The translations under genes were made by a program, and so were the position numbers. DNA of 64,000 nucleotides, from assembly GCA_039023545.1 (NCBI GenBank), contig JBCHKQ010000006.1:1-64000 (forward strand). The letters run 5' to 3'. Source of the stretch: Spirochaetia bacterium 38H-sp (GTDB lineage: Bacteria; Spirochaetota; Spirochaetia; Winmispirales; Winmispiraceae). A model generated the notes under the pieces. The model made no database searches and was not told the DNA's origin. It saw nothing but the letters and a program-made list of their open reading frames with translations. The first letter of the stretch is position 1; every line of letters starts with the position of its first letter. This document shows, piece by piece, positions 26,082-35,600 of the stretch.

Positions 26082-27242
26082 ATGAAAGAAATATCGATAT
26101 CGGAGTTAAAACCCGGGACATATTCTACAGAAGATGTATATCTTGATCAGGAATATATACTTCTAAATACCGATTTACCAATAAAACAAGAACTAATACA
26201 CAGACTCATCCAATGGAACTTTACATCAGTATTCACAACGGGAGAATTTATAGAAAATAGTATTGGTACCACTCCAAAAGAAAAAGATTTTACAGAAGAA
26301 AACAAACAAAAAGCATCTCTAAGCACAGAAATATCAGAACAGAATGAAATAAAAGAAGTAAGAGAATATTTTACGGAACTTGTAAATAAGTGTGAAAACA
26401 TATTTTCTTCTTTTTTAAATAATCAGAAAATAGGACCCAATACAACAACAGAGATCGCAAAAAACATAATAAATGCAGTAAAAACAAAGCAGCCTTTTAT
26501 ATTTAGATTACAGGAGCTTGAAGATAATACAAGGAATTATCTGGTCATTCATTCTGCCAAAACAGCTATTCTTGCAGCAGGATTGGGACTGAGGCTGCAA
26601 ATGCCTCAACATAAGCTTGTGGACCTTGTAACAGCTGCCTTATTGCATGAGATAGGCATGATAAGACTTCCGTCCAAGCTTTATCTGGCAAAAAGAAGGC
26701 TATCGCCGGAAGAAAAAAAGGCTATAACAGCACATCCTGTGATAGGTTATAAACTACTAAAACAGTTTGGCTTTCCGCTTCAGGTCTGTCTGGCTGTTCT
26801 GGAACACCATGAACATCTCGACGGTACTGGGTACCCAAGAGCCTTAAAAGATGTCCAAATATCAAAAGAAGCCAGAATTATAGGAATATGTACAAGCTAT
26901 GCAGCCTTCACATCAGAACGTCCCTACAGACCAGCAGTAACAGGACACAACAGTCTACTAGATATGCTCAAATTATCAGGAAAATGGTATGACGAAACTC
27001 TTCTGCGCTCTCTTATTTTTATGATTTCCCTGTTTCCCATAGGTACATATGTAATGCTCCAATCAGGAGCAAAAGGTATTGTAATGGAATCCAATCCAGA
27101 AAATCCAAGATGCCCAATTGTAAAGCTCTTGTATAATGAAAACGGAGCAAGGCTTAAAGACCCTCTCATAATAAGGACAGACGATGGAGCTAACACCATA
27201 AGACGCGCACTTGCCCCCAAAGAAATAGAAGCTCTCAAATAA
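26082..27242 (+). CDS. HD-GYP-like protein with substituted metal ligands
   Basis: 386 aa from ATG 26082; longer in-frame readings would start inside the divergent gene. The N-terminal 40 residues resemble the DUF3391-type segment that precedes many HD-GYP domains (ISELKPGTYSTEDVYL). The C-terminal domain keeps HPVIGYKLL and EHHEHLDGTGYP (about 242-252), but the HD pair reads LLHEIGM (D to E, about 190) and the usual ARILAVADVYDAL reads ARIIGICTSYAAF, losing both aspartates. It is a c-di-GMP phosphodiesterase homologue that may bind rather than cleave. It heads a run of plus-strand genes to 30345. Confidence 0.82.
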   Translation: MKEISISELKPGTYSTEDVYLDQEYILLNTDLPIKQELIHRLIQWNFTSVFTTGEFIENSIGTTPKEKDFTEENKQKASLSTEISEQNEIKEVREYFTELVNKCENIFSSFLNNQKIGPNTTTEIAKNIINAVKTKQPFIFRLQELEDNTRNYLVIHSAKTAILAAGLGLRLQMPQHKLVDLVTAALLHEIGMIRLPSKLYLAKRRLSPEEKKAITAHPVIGYKLLKQFGFPLQVCLAVLEHHEHLDGTGYPRALKDVQISKEARIIGICTSYAAFTSERPYRPAVTGHNSLLDMLKLSGKWYDETLLRSLIFMISLFPIGTYVMLQSGAKGIVMESNPENPRCPIVKLLYNENGARLKDPLIIRTDDGANTIRRALAPKEIEALK

Positions 27243-27310
27243 TAGTTTATTTTCAATTGACATATTCCTGCTTTCTCAGTAGCCTATCCACCTGCAAATT
27301 AGGAGGATTT

Positions 27311-28381
27311 ATGCAGACAGCCTATCGAGAACGCAACAATACAGAAACTTTACTTGCAGCAGACAGTTTTGCAGATATAACAGACATTCTGGGAGAAATA
27401 AGAGACCCTCTTCTTATATCAAAAACTACCTACCTTGATGATAAACACCCTCTCAGAAAAGATGCCATATTGATTATGGATGCAATTGCCTCCATAACTA
27501 ACGGAATATTAGATAATTCTTTGATACAAGAATTGTATAAAATAGAAAAAAACTCTCCCTTCTATTCCTGGCAGCAATTTACACTTGCACTATACTACAT
27601 CTATAAGACCAATACCATAAAAGCAAGGGAATGCATACAAAACATAGATAAAAAAAGTCCATTAAAAATAATGATACCCATATTAACTGCGCTAACAGAA
27701 GATAAAGACTGCGAAGCAGAAGAAGAAAAAAAATTTCTTAATCATATATGTCAGGATACAGGCCTCATAAAAGATATATTTATAGAAACAGAAAGAGCAC
27801 TAGAAGATGACAGAGTTCAGGAAGCAGAACAATTTGCATGTCTTTTGATACAGGAACTCAATAAAATTGATAGAACACATACAGAAAAAACAGCAATAGC
27901 CCTTATTCTGGAATTTGACAAGAGAGATTATAATGCAGAAATTTTCACGGATACTCTACATCATATCATAGGCAAAAAAGAAACAAAAAGACTGTTGGCA
28001 CTTGCATATTTGGAAGAAAATCCAGAAATCAGTCTCATGGCTTGGATGCAATATACCATTATTATGTTAAAGGAAGAAAGTATACATGAGAACACAATAA
28101 ATATATTAAAAATAATTCATACTCTATTGGAATTTATAAACAACAATATTCCTAATACCAATTTTGTTAATGCATACCTGACATATTTAAAAGAGATCAA
28201 TGCCATATTATCCATAGATTATCCAAAACTTTGTTTTTCTTCCTCAGAAGAATTTTCATTGATAGAATGGGAAAAAAAACTCAGACAAGTCCTTGGCATA
28301 AAAAAATCAGTAAAGCTAAAAAAAGACATAACAAAGAAAAAAAGCCACACCAAAACAGAGCAATTGGAATTTGATTTCTAA
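27311..28381 (+). CDS. Hypothetical helical protein
   Basis: 356 aa from ATG 27311, which has AGGAGG 5 nt upstream. It is almost entirely alpha-helical, acidic, and has no signal peptide or membrane segment. Paired helices suggest a TPR-like or HEAT-like solenoid. The C-terminus is a basic Lys-rich linker ending EQLEFDF, loosely like a beta-clamp-binding hexapeptide. I do not recognise the family. It may have its own promoter (TTGACA 27257-27262, N17, TAGCCT). Confidence 0.7.
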   Translation: MQTAYRERNNTETLLAADSFADITDILGEIRDPLLISKTTYLDDKHPLRKDAILIMDAIASITNGILDNSLIQELYKIEKNSPFYSWQQFTLALYYIYKTNTIKARECIQNIDKKSPLKIMIPILTALTEDKDCEAEEEKKFLNHICQDTGLIKDIFIETERALEDDRVQEAEQFACLLIQELNKIDRTHTEKTAIALILEFDKRDYNAEIFTDTLHHIIGKKETKRLLALAYLEENPEISLMAWMQYTIIMLKEESIHENTINILKIIHTLLEFINNNIPNTNFVNAYLTYLKEINAILSIDYPKLCFSSSEEFSLIEWEKKLRQVLGIKKSVKLKKDITKKKSHTKTEQLEFDF

Positions 28382-28388
28382 TTTTGTA

Positions 28389-28416
28389 TTGAATCAAAAA
28401 TTACTTTTACTATACT
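28389..28416 (+). promoter_or_regulatory. Candidate internal promoter
   Basis: TTGAAT (28389-28394), 16-bp spacer, TATACT (28411-28416), 17 nt upstream of the ATG at 28434. Confidence 0.45.
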
Positions 28417-28433
28417 TAAATTGGGACAAAGAT

Positions 28434-28724
28434 ATGACATATGACGAGCTTACAAAACTGACAAAAGAAAAAAACATATTAGAAAGAAACAAAATAGATA
28501 TAAAAAAACTTACACAACAAGAAGTTGTAGAAATTATAGGGGACAAGAGACTAATATTACTGATAACTCCATCAGTAGAAAAAAGTCTGGCAAAACTTGC
28601 AAATGAGATTCCCAGGAGATTAAAGTTTACAGGGCCACGCCCATGGCTTGATAAGCTCTACAAAGAAAACCAACAGCAAGGAGAAGAAGGAAATGACAAA
28701 GGTTCTGATAAGTCTGCCATATAA
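28434..28724 (+). CDS. Small hypothetical protein
   Basis: 96 aa from ATG 28434. It begins MTYDELTKLTKEKNILERNKID and contains PRRLKFTGPRPWLDKLY near residue 65. Charged, soluble and not recognised. Its 3' end overlaps the next gene by 32 bp, so the two are probably translationally coupled. Longer in-frame readings into the upstream gene are possible but have no ribosome-binding site. Confidence 0.6.
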   Translation: MTYDELTKLTKEKNILERNKIDIKKLTQQEVVEIIGDKRLILLITPSVEKSLAKLANEIPRRLKFTGPRPWLDKLYKENQQQGEEGNDKGSDKSAI

Positions 28725-30345
28725 ACATGAAATAAAAATAGATTACGGCACAAGAATCAAAGATATTTTTGAAGAATACATGCCAGAAACCAAAGCAATA
28801 GCAGCGCGAGTTAACAACGAGCTTGTAAGTCTTTCATATAAGGTAGAATTTAACAGCATTATAGAACCAATATCACTGGAGGACAAAGAAGGAAATATAA
28901 TATACAAAGCTACATTATGTTTTATCCTTGCTATGGCGACCCAAGAAGACCGGATAATAACTGAGCTTGTCATAGGCCATTCCCTAGGGGACGGATACTA
29001 TTATACAAAAAGAGATTTTTCAGACATTTCCGAGCAAAAAATAAAACAGCTAGAAAAAAAAATGAGAGAAATTATCTCAGGTAATCTTGAAATAAAAAGA
29101 ACCGTATTATCATATCAGGATGCCATAGAACTTTTTAAAAAGAGAGGACAATATCAGACGGAAAAACTTCTAAAATTTAAAAATCAAAATAAAATACCGG
29201 TATATAAATGCAACAATTACTATGATATAACAACCGTTGCACTACTCCCCAGAACAGGATATATACAAGACTTCAAACTGCAAAAATACAACAATGGATT
29301 CATTCTAAGATTTCCCCAAGAACCAACAAAGAGAATAGACTCTTCCCTATCACCCCCGGAAAAACTATTTGAAATTTACAAGCAGTACAAAGAATGGGGA
29401 AAATCCATAGGAGTATCTTCCGTGGGAGATCTTAATACATTTGTTCAAGAAAGAAAGGAAAGAGAATTTATACAAATTGCAGAATATTTACAGGAAACAA
29501 AAATATCGCAAATAGCTACAAAATTAGCAGAAGATTCCAATAATGTAAAAATAGTTCTAATAGCAGGACCATCATCATCAGGAAAAACAACATTTTCAAA
29601 AAAACTATCCATGTATTTGAGAGTAATGGGCTTAAAGCCACTGGCAATTAGTCTTGATGATTATTTTCAGCCAAGAGAAAAAACTCCGCTTGACGAGGAT
29701 GGAAATTATGATTTCGAATCATTATATGCTCTAGATTTGGAAGCATTAAACATAGACCTCCTGGCATTGATGGAAGGCAAAGCAATACCAAGAAGGGTCT
29801 TTGATTTTAAAAAGGGAGAGCCTAGATATCTGGATAAAAAACTACAAATTCCATCCGATGGTATAATAGTTGTAGAAGGGATACATGCTCTAAATGAGGA
29901 ATTAACAGCAAAGATTCCCCATGAAAATAAAAAAAAGATATATATATCCGCATTGACCCAACTCAACCTTGACGACCACAATAGAATTCCTACTACTGAC
30001 AACAGACTTATAAGAAGAATGGTAAGAGATTCACAGTTTAGAGCAAAAACTGCATTGGATACTTTAAAAATGTGGCCATCTGTACGGAGAGGAGAAGAAA
30101 GGAATATTTTCCCTTTTCAGGAAGAAGCTGATTTTATATTCAACTCAGCTCTTGACTACGAATTAAGTGTGTTAAAGGTTCTTGCAGAGCCTCTTCTGAG
30201 AAGTGTAAAACCATACCACAGAGAATACCTAGAAGCTACCAGATTACTCGGATTTCTGGATAATTTTTTACCCATATCTCCGCAATATGTTCCAGGACGT
30301 TCTATACTTAGAGAATTTATAGGAGACAGCGAATTTCACTATTAA
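28693..30345 (+). CDS. Uridine kinase-like nucleoside kinase with N-terminal TGS and ThrRS SAD domains
   Basis: 550 aa from ATG 28693, chosen for its aaggagaagaagg ribosome-binding site. Residues about 1-60 look like a TGS domain and about 60-190 like the second additional domain of threonyl-tRNA synthetase (IGHSLGDGYYYTKRDF). From about 275 it is a P-loop kinase of the phosphoribulokinase/uridine kinase family (Walker A AGPSSSGKTTF; ISLDDYFQPRE; VVEGIHALNEEL). This architecture is known from Thermotoga, clostridia and spirochaetes. The substrate is inferred to be a nucleoside. Confidence 0.88.
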   Translation: MTKVLISLPYKHEIKIDYGTRIKDIFEEYMPETKAIAARVNNELVSLSYKVEFNSIIEPISLEDKEGNIIYKATLCFILAMATQEDRIITELVIGHSLGDGYYYTKRDFSDISEQKIKQLEKKMREIISGNLEIKRTVLSYQDAIELFKKRGQYQTEKLLKFKNQNKIPVYKCNNYYDITTVALLPRTGYIQDFKLQKYNNGFILRFPQEPTKRIDSSLSPPEKLFEIYKQYKEWGKSIGVSSVGDLNTFVQERKEREFIQIAEYLQETKISQIATKLAEDSNNVKIVLIAGPSSSGKTTFSKKLSMYLRVMGLKPLAISLDDYFQPREKTPLDEDGNYDFESLYALDLEALNIDLLALMEGKAIPRRVFDFKKGEPRYLDKKLQIPSDGIIVVEGIHALNEELTAKIPHENKKKIYISALTQLNLDDHNRIPTTDNRLIRRMVRDSQFRAKTALDTLKMWPSVRRGEERNIFPFQEEADFIFNSALDYELSVLKVLAEPLLRSVKPYHREYLEATRLLGFLDNFLPISPQYVPGRSILREFIGDSEFHY

Positions 30346-30356
30346 ACCGTATAGAT

Positions 30357-32555
30357 TTATATTATGCTAAAACCGCAAATTTGACTTCTCTTTAAGTACT
30401 CTTCTATAATTTTCAAAGAAACCATAGGTATTCCGGAAACTTTATCATAAGCTATGGAAAAACCTCTGCAGTCTGTCTCTGCAATCATCTTACAGCTGTT
30501 GACAATATCTTCCACGAGTGGAATTTTTGCAATCATTTCACCTCTACCAAGAGAAATTCCCATGCCATTATCAAAACTCATGGATATTCTGCCTTCTTTT
30601 ATAATGTTTATCGAGTTGTCATTGGATTCTATAGGAGTATTCTTTTCCCAGAAAACAGGAGTCATCTCCTTAGCAAGAGCATGGAGGACAAGACTGGATA
30701 CAGGTTCGTCTCTAAACCAAGTGGTTCTTAAAAAATACCTTCTAGTTAGAATTTCAAGATAATCCGTTAGATCGTCATCAGAAAAAATAGACATAAAATC
30801 ATTGGTACTTATAGAAAATACATTGGCATAAGAATAAGCTCTATAAAATTCACCTATAGCAGAAGAGGAGAAAACAGCTCCCTCACCTATGACAGATCCC
30901 GGAGGTATTTGACCCCAGTCTTCTTTGGGCTGTTTCATTTCTATTAAGCCATCCACAATATAAAAAACTCTATCAGGAATTTCTCCCGGTTTTAGAACAT
31001 ACTCCTGATGTTCATATTGTCTAAACTCTGAGTTTTGTAAAAGAAAATCTAATCTTTTATCATCAATAAAAGGATAATATTGAATCAGGATATTTCTATA
31101 CTTATCTTCTTTATGGGATTCCGATTCTTTAAAAATTTCATATACAGTACCAAACTCAACACACAGTCCTGCTTTTTTTTCTTCTGAGGAAAGAGGCTCA
31201 TCAATATGACTGAGCAAAATAATATCAGAACTATCAGATAAAAAATCAAGGGGATTACCATGAATCATCCCTTTGCCAGCATCAATTTTTTTAATATCAG
31301 ACTTAATAAAATAAGAATTAATAGCTTTTTCTATAAGTTTGGAATTTACAGGATTTGACCAGACAGTCCCTTTTCTCATGTTATCTATTACTTCCAGAGA
31401 AGAGATATCTGCAAGATGCGCATATATATGTTGTTTTCCGCTAACTCTATCAGTTGCTCTAAAATACATTATAGTAGTTTCTACCGGATGAGGAGAAAAA
31501 AGAGGCATGACCTCAAATCCAGGTTCTATACTATTCCACTGTCCTTCTACAAGATCCATAGGAGAAAAGAAACTCATAAAATCTTTCTCCGGGATACCTG
31601 TCAAAGCAGAAAGTTTTTTTTGTACAGAAAGCCTTACAACAGGTACAGCATAATATCCAAGCTTGTGATCTGTTCTTATAAGTGAAGTTATTCCTGCAAA
31701 ATGATCATCATGACAATGAGTATGGAAAATACCAGCAACACAAGAAGGATGAATCCCCAAAGCTTTAAGAGTTGCAAGAACAGAAGGTCCTGCATCTATA
31801 AGAAACAATTTACCATTGAATACTAAGATCGAGGACATACACGGATTATCGACATCCCAGCCGGTTCCTTCTCCTGTATTGATAATCGACCAATAAGAGT
31901 TAGGATGTTTTTTTACTGGAAGTTCATAAGGAAAAACCTCGGACTTTTCGTATATATTCAAATCCACCATTTCTATCTCTTCTTGATATCTAAATTCAAA
32001 AACATTAAGCTCTTTTCTGGTTATTGTAAGATCTTTTCCTATTGTAACAGGAGAAGCATCAATTGCTCTTATTTCTAGTAACTCGTCAATGGATTTTATT
32101 TTTCCAAAAGCAAAAAAAGTTTTTATATCATAGAAAAATCTTATAAGTTCCTCATCCAGACCAGCCTCTCTAAGCTCTTCTTCCGATATTAATCCGTAAT
32201 TACCTCTAAGAATATATTGTGCCTGTGCATTTATCTGGTTCTTTGAGCCTAGTAGAAGAGGCTTTTTGCCATCATTGTTGGGATGACCAGGAATAATCTT
32301 CCCCTGTCTGTAAAAAATTTGAAGAATAGGAAATTCTGCAAGATTGGTAAACTGTCCATGCTGTAATGGAATATCAGACAATAATATCGCGTTAGGACCG
32401 CTTTCAAAAACAACTCCATTTTTTTCTTTTTTTTCTATAAGTTTTTCTTTTTTTAGAAACTTTATTACATCCTGCGGAACACCACATAATATACTCAAAT
32501 TCTCCTCAGGTATTTCTACCAACCAGCTTCCCGGACAAACTTTAATCTTATGCAT
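30357..32555 (-). CDS. Metallo-beta-lactamase fold / cyclic-nucleotide-binding domain fusion
   Basis: 732 aa from ATG 32555 (ribosome-binding site aagaggtaaag). An unassigned N-terminal region of about 200 aa is followed by an MBL hydrolase domain with HTHCHDDH (about 278-285) and FLIDAGPS before it. A cyclic-nucleotide-binding domain comes next (about 520-620; LKPGEIPDRVFYIVDGLIEM, IPPGSVIGEGAVF), then a weaker second CNB-like segment. A ligand-gated hydrolase is plausible, possibly a phosphodiesterase or nuclease-like enzyme. The substrate is unknown and no close named homologue comes to mind. Confidence 0.82.
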   Translation of the reverse strand: MHKIKVCPGSWLVEIPEENLSILCGVPQDVIKFLKKEKLIEKKEKNGVVFESGPNAILLSDIPLQHGQFTNLAEFPILQIFYRQGKIIPGHPNNDGKKPLLLGSKNQINAQAQYILRGNYGLISEEELREAGLDEELIRFFYDIKTFFAFGKIKSIDELLEIRAIDASPVTIGKDLTITRKELNVFEFRYQEEIEMVDLNIYEKSEVFPYELPVKKHPNSYWSIINTGEGTGWDVDNPCMSSILVFNGKLFLIDAGPSVLATLKALGIHPSCVAGIFHTHCHDDHFAGITSLIRTDHKLGYYAVPVVRLSVQKKLSALTGIPEKDFMSFFSPMDLVEGQWNSIEPGFEVMPLFSPHPVETTIMYFRATDRVSGKQHIYAHLADISSLEVIDNMRKGTVWSNPVNSKLIEKAINSYFIKSDIKKIDAGKGMIHGNPLDFLSDSSDIILLSHIDEPLSSEEKKAGLCVEFGTVYEIFKESESHKEDKYRNILIQYYPFIDDKRLDFLLQNSEFRQYEHQEYVLKPGEIPDRVFYIVDGLIEMKQPKEDWGQIPPGSVIGEGAVFSSSAIGEFYRAYSYANVFSISTNDFMSIFSDDDLTDYLEILTRRYFLRTTWFRDEPVSSLVLHALAKEMTPVFWEKNTPIESNDNSINIIKEGRISMSFDNGMGISLGRGEMIAKIPLVEDIVNSCKMIAETDCRGFSIAYDKVSGIPMVSLKIIEEYLKRSQICGFSII

Positions 32556-32576
32556 TATAACTTTACCTCTTAGAAT

Positions 32577-32605
32577 ACTATAGAGCAAATGACATTAAAA
32601 TACAA
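32577..32605 (-). promoter_or_regulatory. Promoter of the MBL/CNB gene
   Basis: TTGTAT (32605-32600), 17-bp spacer, TATAGT (32582-32577), 21-nt leader with a Shine-Dalgarno. Confidence 0.65.
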
Positions 32606-32635
32606 ACTTATATTTGTAACTATCTGCAAAACAAA

Positions 32636-35600
32636 TCAATAGGAAAACTGATTGTCACTGTATTTTACTTTTGATTCTATCTCTTTTATGGCTTTCCAAG
32701 ATAGAAGAATAGAAAATGAAGAATCCCAAACTGTTTTTAAAAGACCATTCTCTTCCTTTATCTCTGGCAAACCAGTATACGTAAAGGACAAGTCCCAGTC
32801 CCTAAGGTCATGGACAATTGATATATCTATTTTTTGCAGCTTAAACAATGCCTGCTCCCTTGTCTCATTATCAAATATATTAAAAGAAGAAAATATATCG
32901 GATAATGGATTTATCCAGGACATTCCTACCTTCTCTGGAAGCCCTGGTATGTATCTGTAGGCAGCTCTATTGAGAGAAGAAGAACTTATATCAAGACTAA
33001 TAAATTCACGAATAAAAAAAGACATTGTAAATATAAAATCAAGCTTTGTCTCTGTCACACGGATAGGATTAATGGAATATGTAGAAGATGCACCCAGTCT
33101 TAATCCCATTCTATTTTTCCAAAAATACATACTATCAGAGTTGAGATTTAACTTTGCCGTAAAATTGGAAAATAAGAAATCCTTAGAGGTTCCCTGAATC
33201 CACCCTATTCCATATCCACCAAATGTATATGGATATGTATACTGCCAAGTGGAAGAAAAAGTAAGATAGTAAAGCTTTAAAGATAAGGTATGAAGCTCCA
33301 ATCTCCATGAATTATTATCTTCTTCCAGAGGAAGAATTTTTATTAGCTGGCTTGCCTGTATATTATTATCATAAAGATTTATTTTTTGATTAAAAGTAAA
33401 AGAAGAAAATGTCCAATCATTGTTGTCTTTTATATAATTAAGAGTAGAAGACTGTGACCATGCATAGATTGTATCAGTAAGAGATAAAGCAAGGCTTTCA
33501 TCAAGAGGGGGCAGTACATAAGAAGAAGAAAAACTATGACTTGTATCAAGCAAATCTAAGCCCAGCGAAGCTGTAAGTTTATGCGATTTTATATAAGTTT
33601 TATTCCATTCTACAGTCTTATACTCATATACAGGACGTCCGTTATTGGAAACAGAACTCACATCCTCATCAAGTAGAACAGCTACAAGAGAATGCGACAA
33701 AGAAGTATTTCTAAAAGGAGTTATAAAATACAAAGGTTTCAATGTGGAAGTTACAGTCTCTGTAATAGTAAGATTATTCTGCATAAGAATAGGATCCCTT
33801 ATTGCCAGCCATTGAGTATCAGAAAGAGAATCCCCCAACCTGCTCATAAAATACCTTGTTAAGGTTGTATCTGTGTTGGATGCCACGGAGAAAAATTGGT
33901 CATATATATTTATATTATTGCTGAGCATAAATCTGGAGGAAAAAGAATACTTGGCATAAGAAAGACCCCATTTTATATCATCCGGCTTGCTTATATCTGA
34001 TGTATCATAGTAATAAATAGAATTCCACACCGGAGTAATTGTATAAGAAGAAGAGAAAGAAAGAGGTCTGTAGTTATCAGAATCCCACATAGAGCTATAA
34101 ATATCCTGCAGGAAAAGCCAATCCTTAAGCTGGAGGGAATATGGTGCAGTTGTTTCTGTTTCTGATAGACTACCCTCTTTTTCACTATTAACCAAATCTC
34201 TATCTGCAGAAATATCTTCATCCCATGGTGCAAAAAGCTCTGAGTTTACATCCGCTGTATCTTTTTGCATCTGAGAAGAAAATGGATATGAAAATATATT
34301 ACCGGTGATTCCGGAAGAAACAGAAGGAAGGCTAATAGAAACAGGTATAAAAAACATTCTCTCAGGACTTGCAGAATTCACATCAGATCTGCTCTTTGCA
34401 GACCAAGAAAAAATATTAGATATTGAAAGATTATTCCACATAAAATAAGGGGATAAATCCGGTAAATTTGCCCAGTTGGCTTTAACTATCCAGTTCATTG
34501 TTGTTTCCTCGCTTACAGAAGAAGAGCTGGAGGAAGAGGATGTAGAATCAGACTCAGAAGATGTTGAAGAAGACGAGGAATCAACAGAACTGCTATCCAC
34601 TCCTAAGAGCTTTTTCCATGATATATCCTCTTTGCGATCAAGGAAATCTATTGCAACAAAAGGATCAGAAAACAGGGAGATATTCCACTCCATATCTGCA
34701 CCTATGGCATTTAGCTTTGCTGCTGTCTTTATACGATATCTAAAAGGAAGCTCCATAGAAGCAAAATATCCGCTATCAGGATTATCAACTAAACTACCAT
34801 TCTCAAGAAAATATGGTGTATAGCCAGTACCAGATGAAAATAGAGTTCTGCTCTTTGCAATACCTACAAAAAAAGAAAGAGAAGAAAACGGCTTCAAAGA
34901 CCCAAGAGACGCATCTACGCCTGTAAAGTATCCAAGCCCCGTATAATAATCAAGCATAATCTTAAGATAATCAGAGGTATTCTCGGGCGGATTTATAACA
35001 GGAATTTTATGATAAAAAATCCCATGTCTCTCATATATATAGTTGGCATCGTCACCTGTACTCATAAAAGAAAAAGTATTATCTTGGCTGCTTGTCTTTT
35101 TATGACCTATAAAATATGTAGTACTTGTAAAAAATGCCCCTCTTCTGTCGTCAAAGCCAAAAACAGGATTAAACACCATTTCATCCCCGGCATAAAAGAA
35201 AAAAGGGATATACAAAACAGGAATAATTCCTACTTTTAGTATGGCATTGCTTATTATCCAGTCAGATCCTCCATACAGCCACAAATTATCCGCTTGTATG
35301 CCATAATAAGGCGGATTTCCCTGAGAAGAAGTTATAAAAACATTGCTTGACCTTATAACCTCGTCTTTGTCAACAATATTCCTTCTTGCGGATTTGGCAA
35401 CCGTTGCAAAAAGCAGCTCCTCATCCCCTGCATTACTTTTCTTATAAGAAGCCCCCTCTATAAAGAGCCCGGAGGTATCCTCTATTCTGATATAAAGCGT
35501 ATTTCCCTCAAACCTATCCGCTTCCTCTCCTCCTCGCTTCTTTACATACACAACATGGCCGTAAGCTGCCAGAGTATCAGAAGAAATATTATAAAGAATA

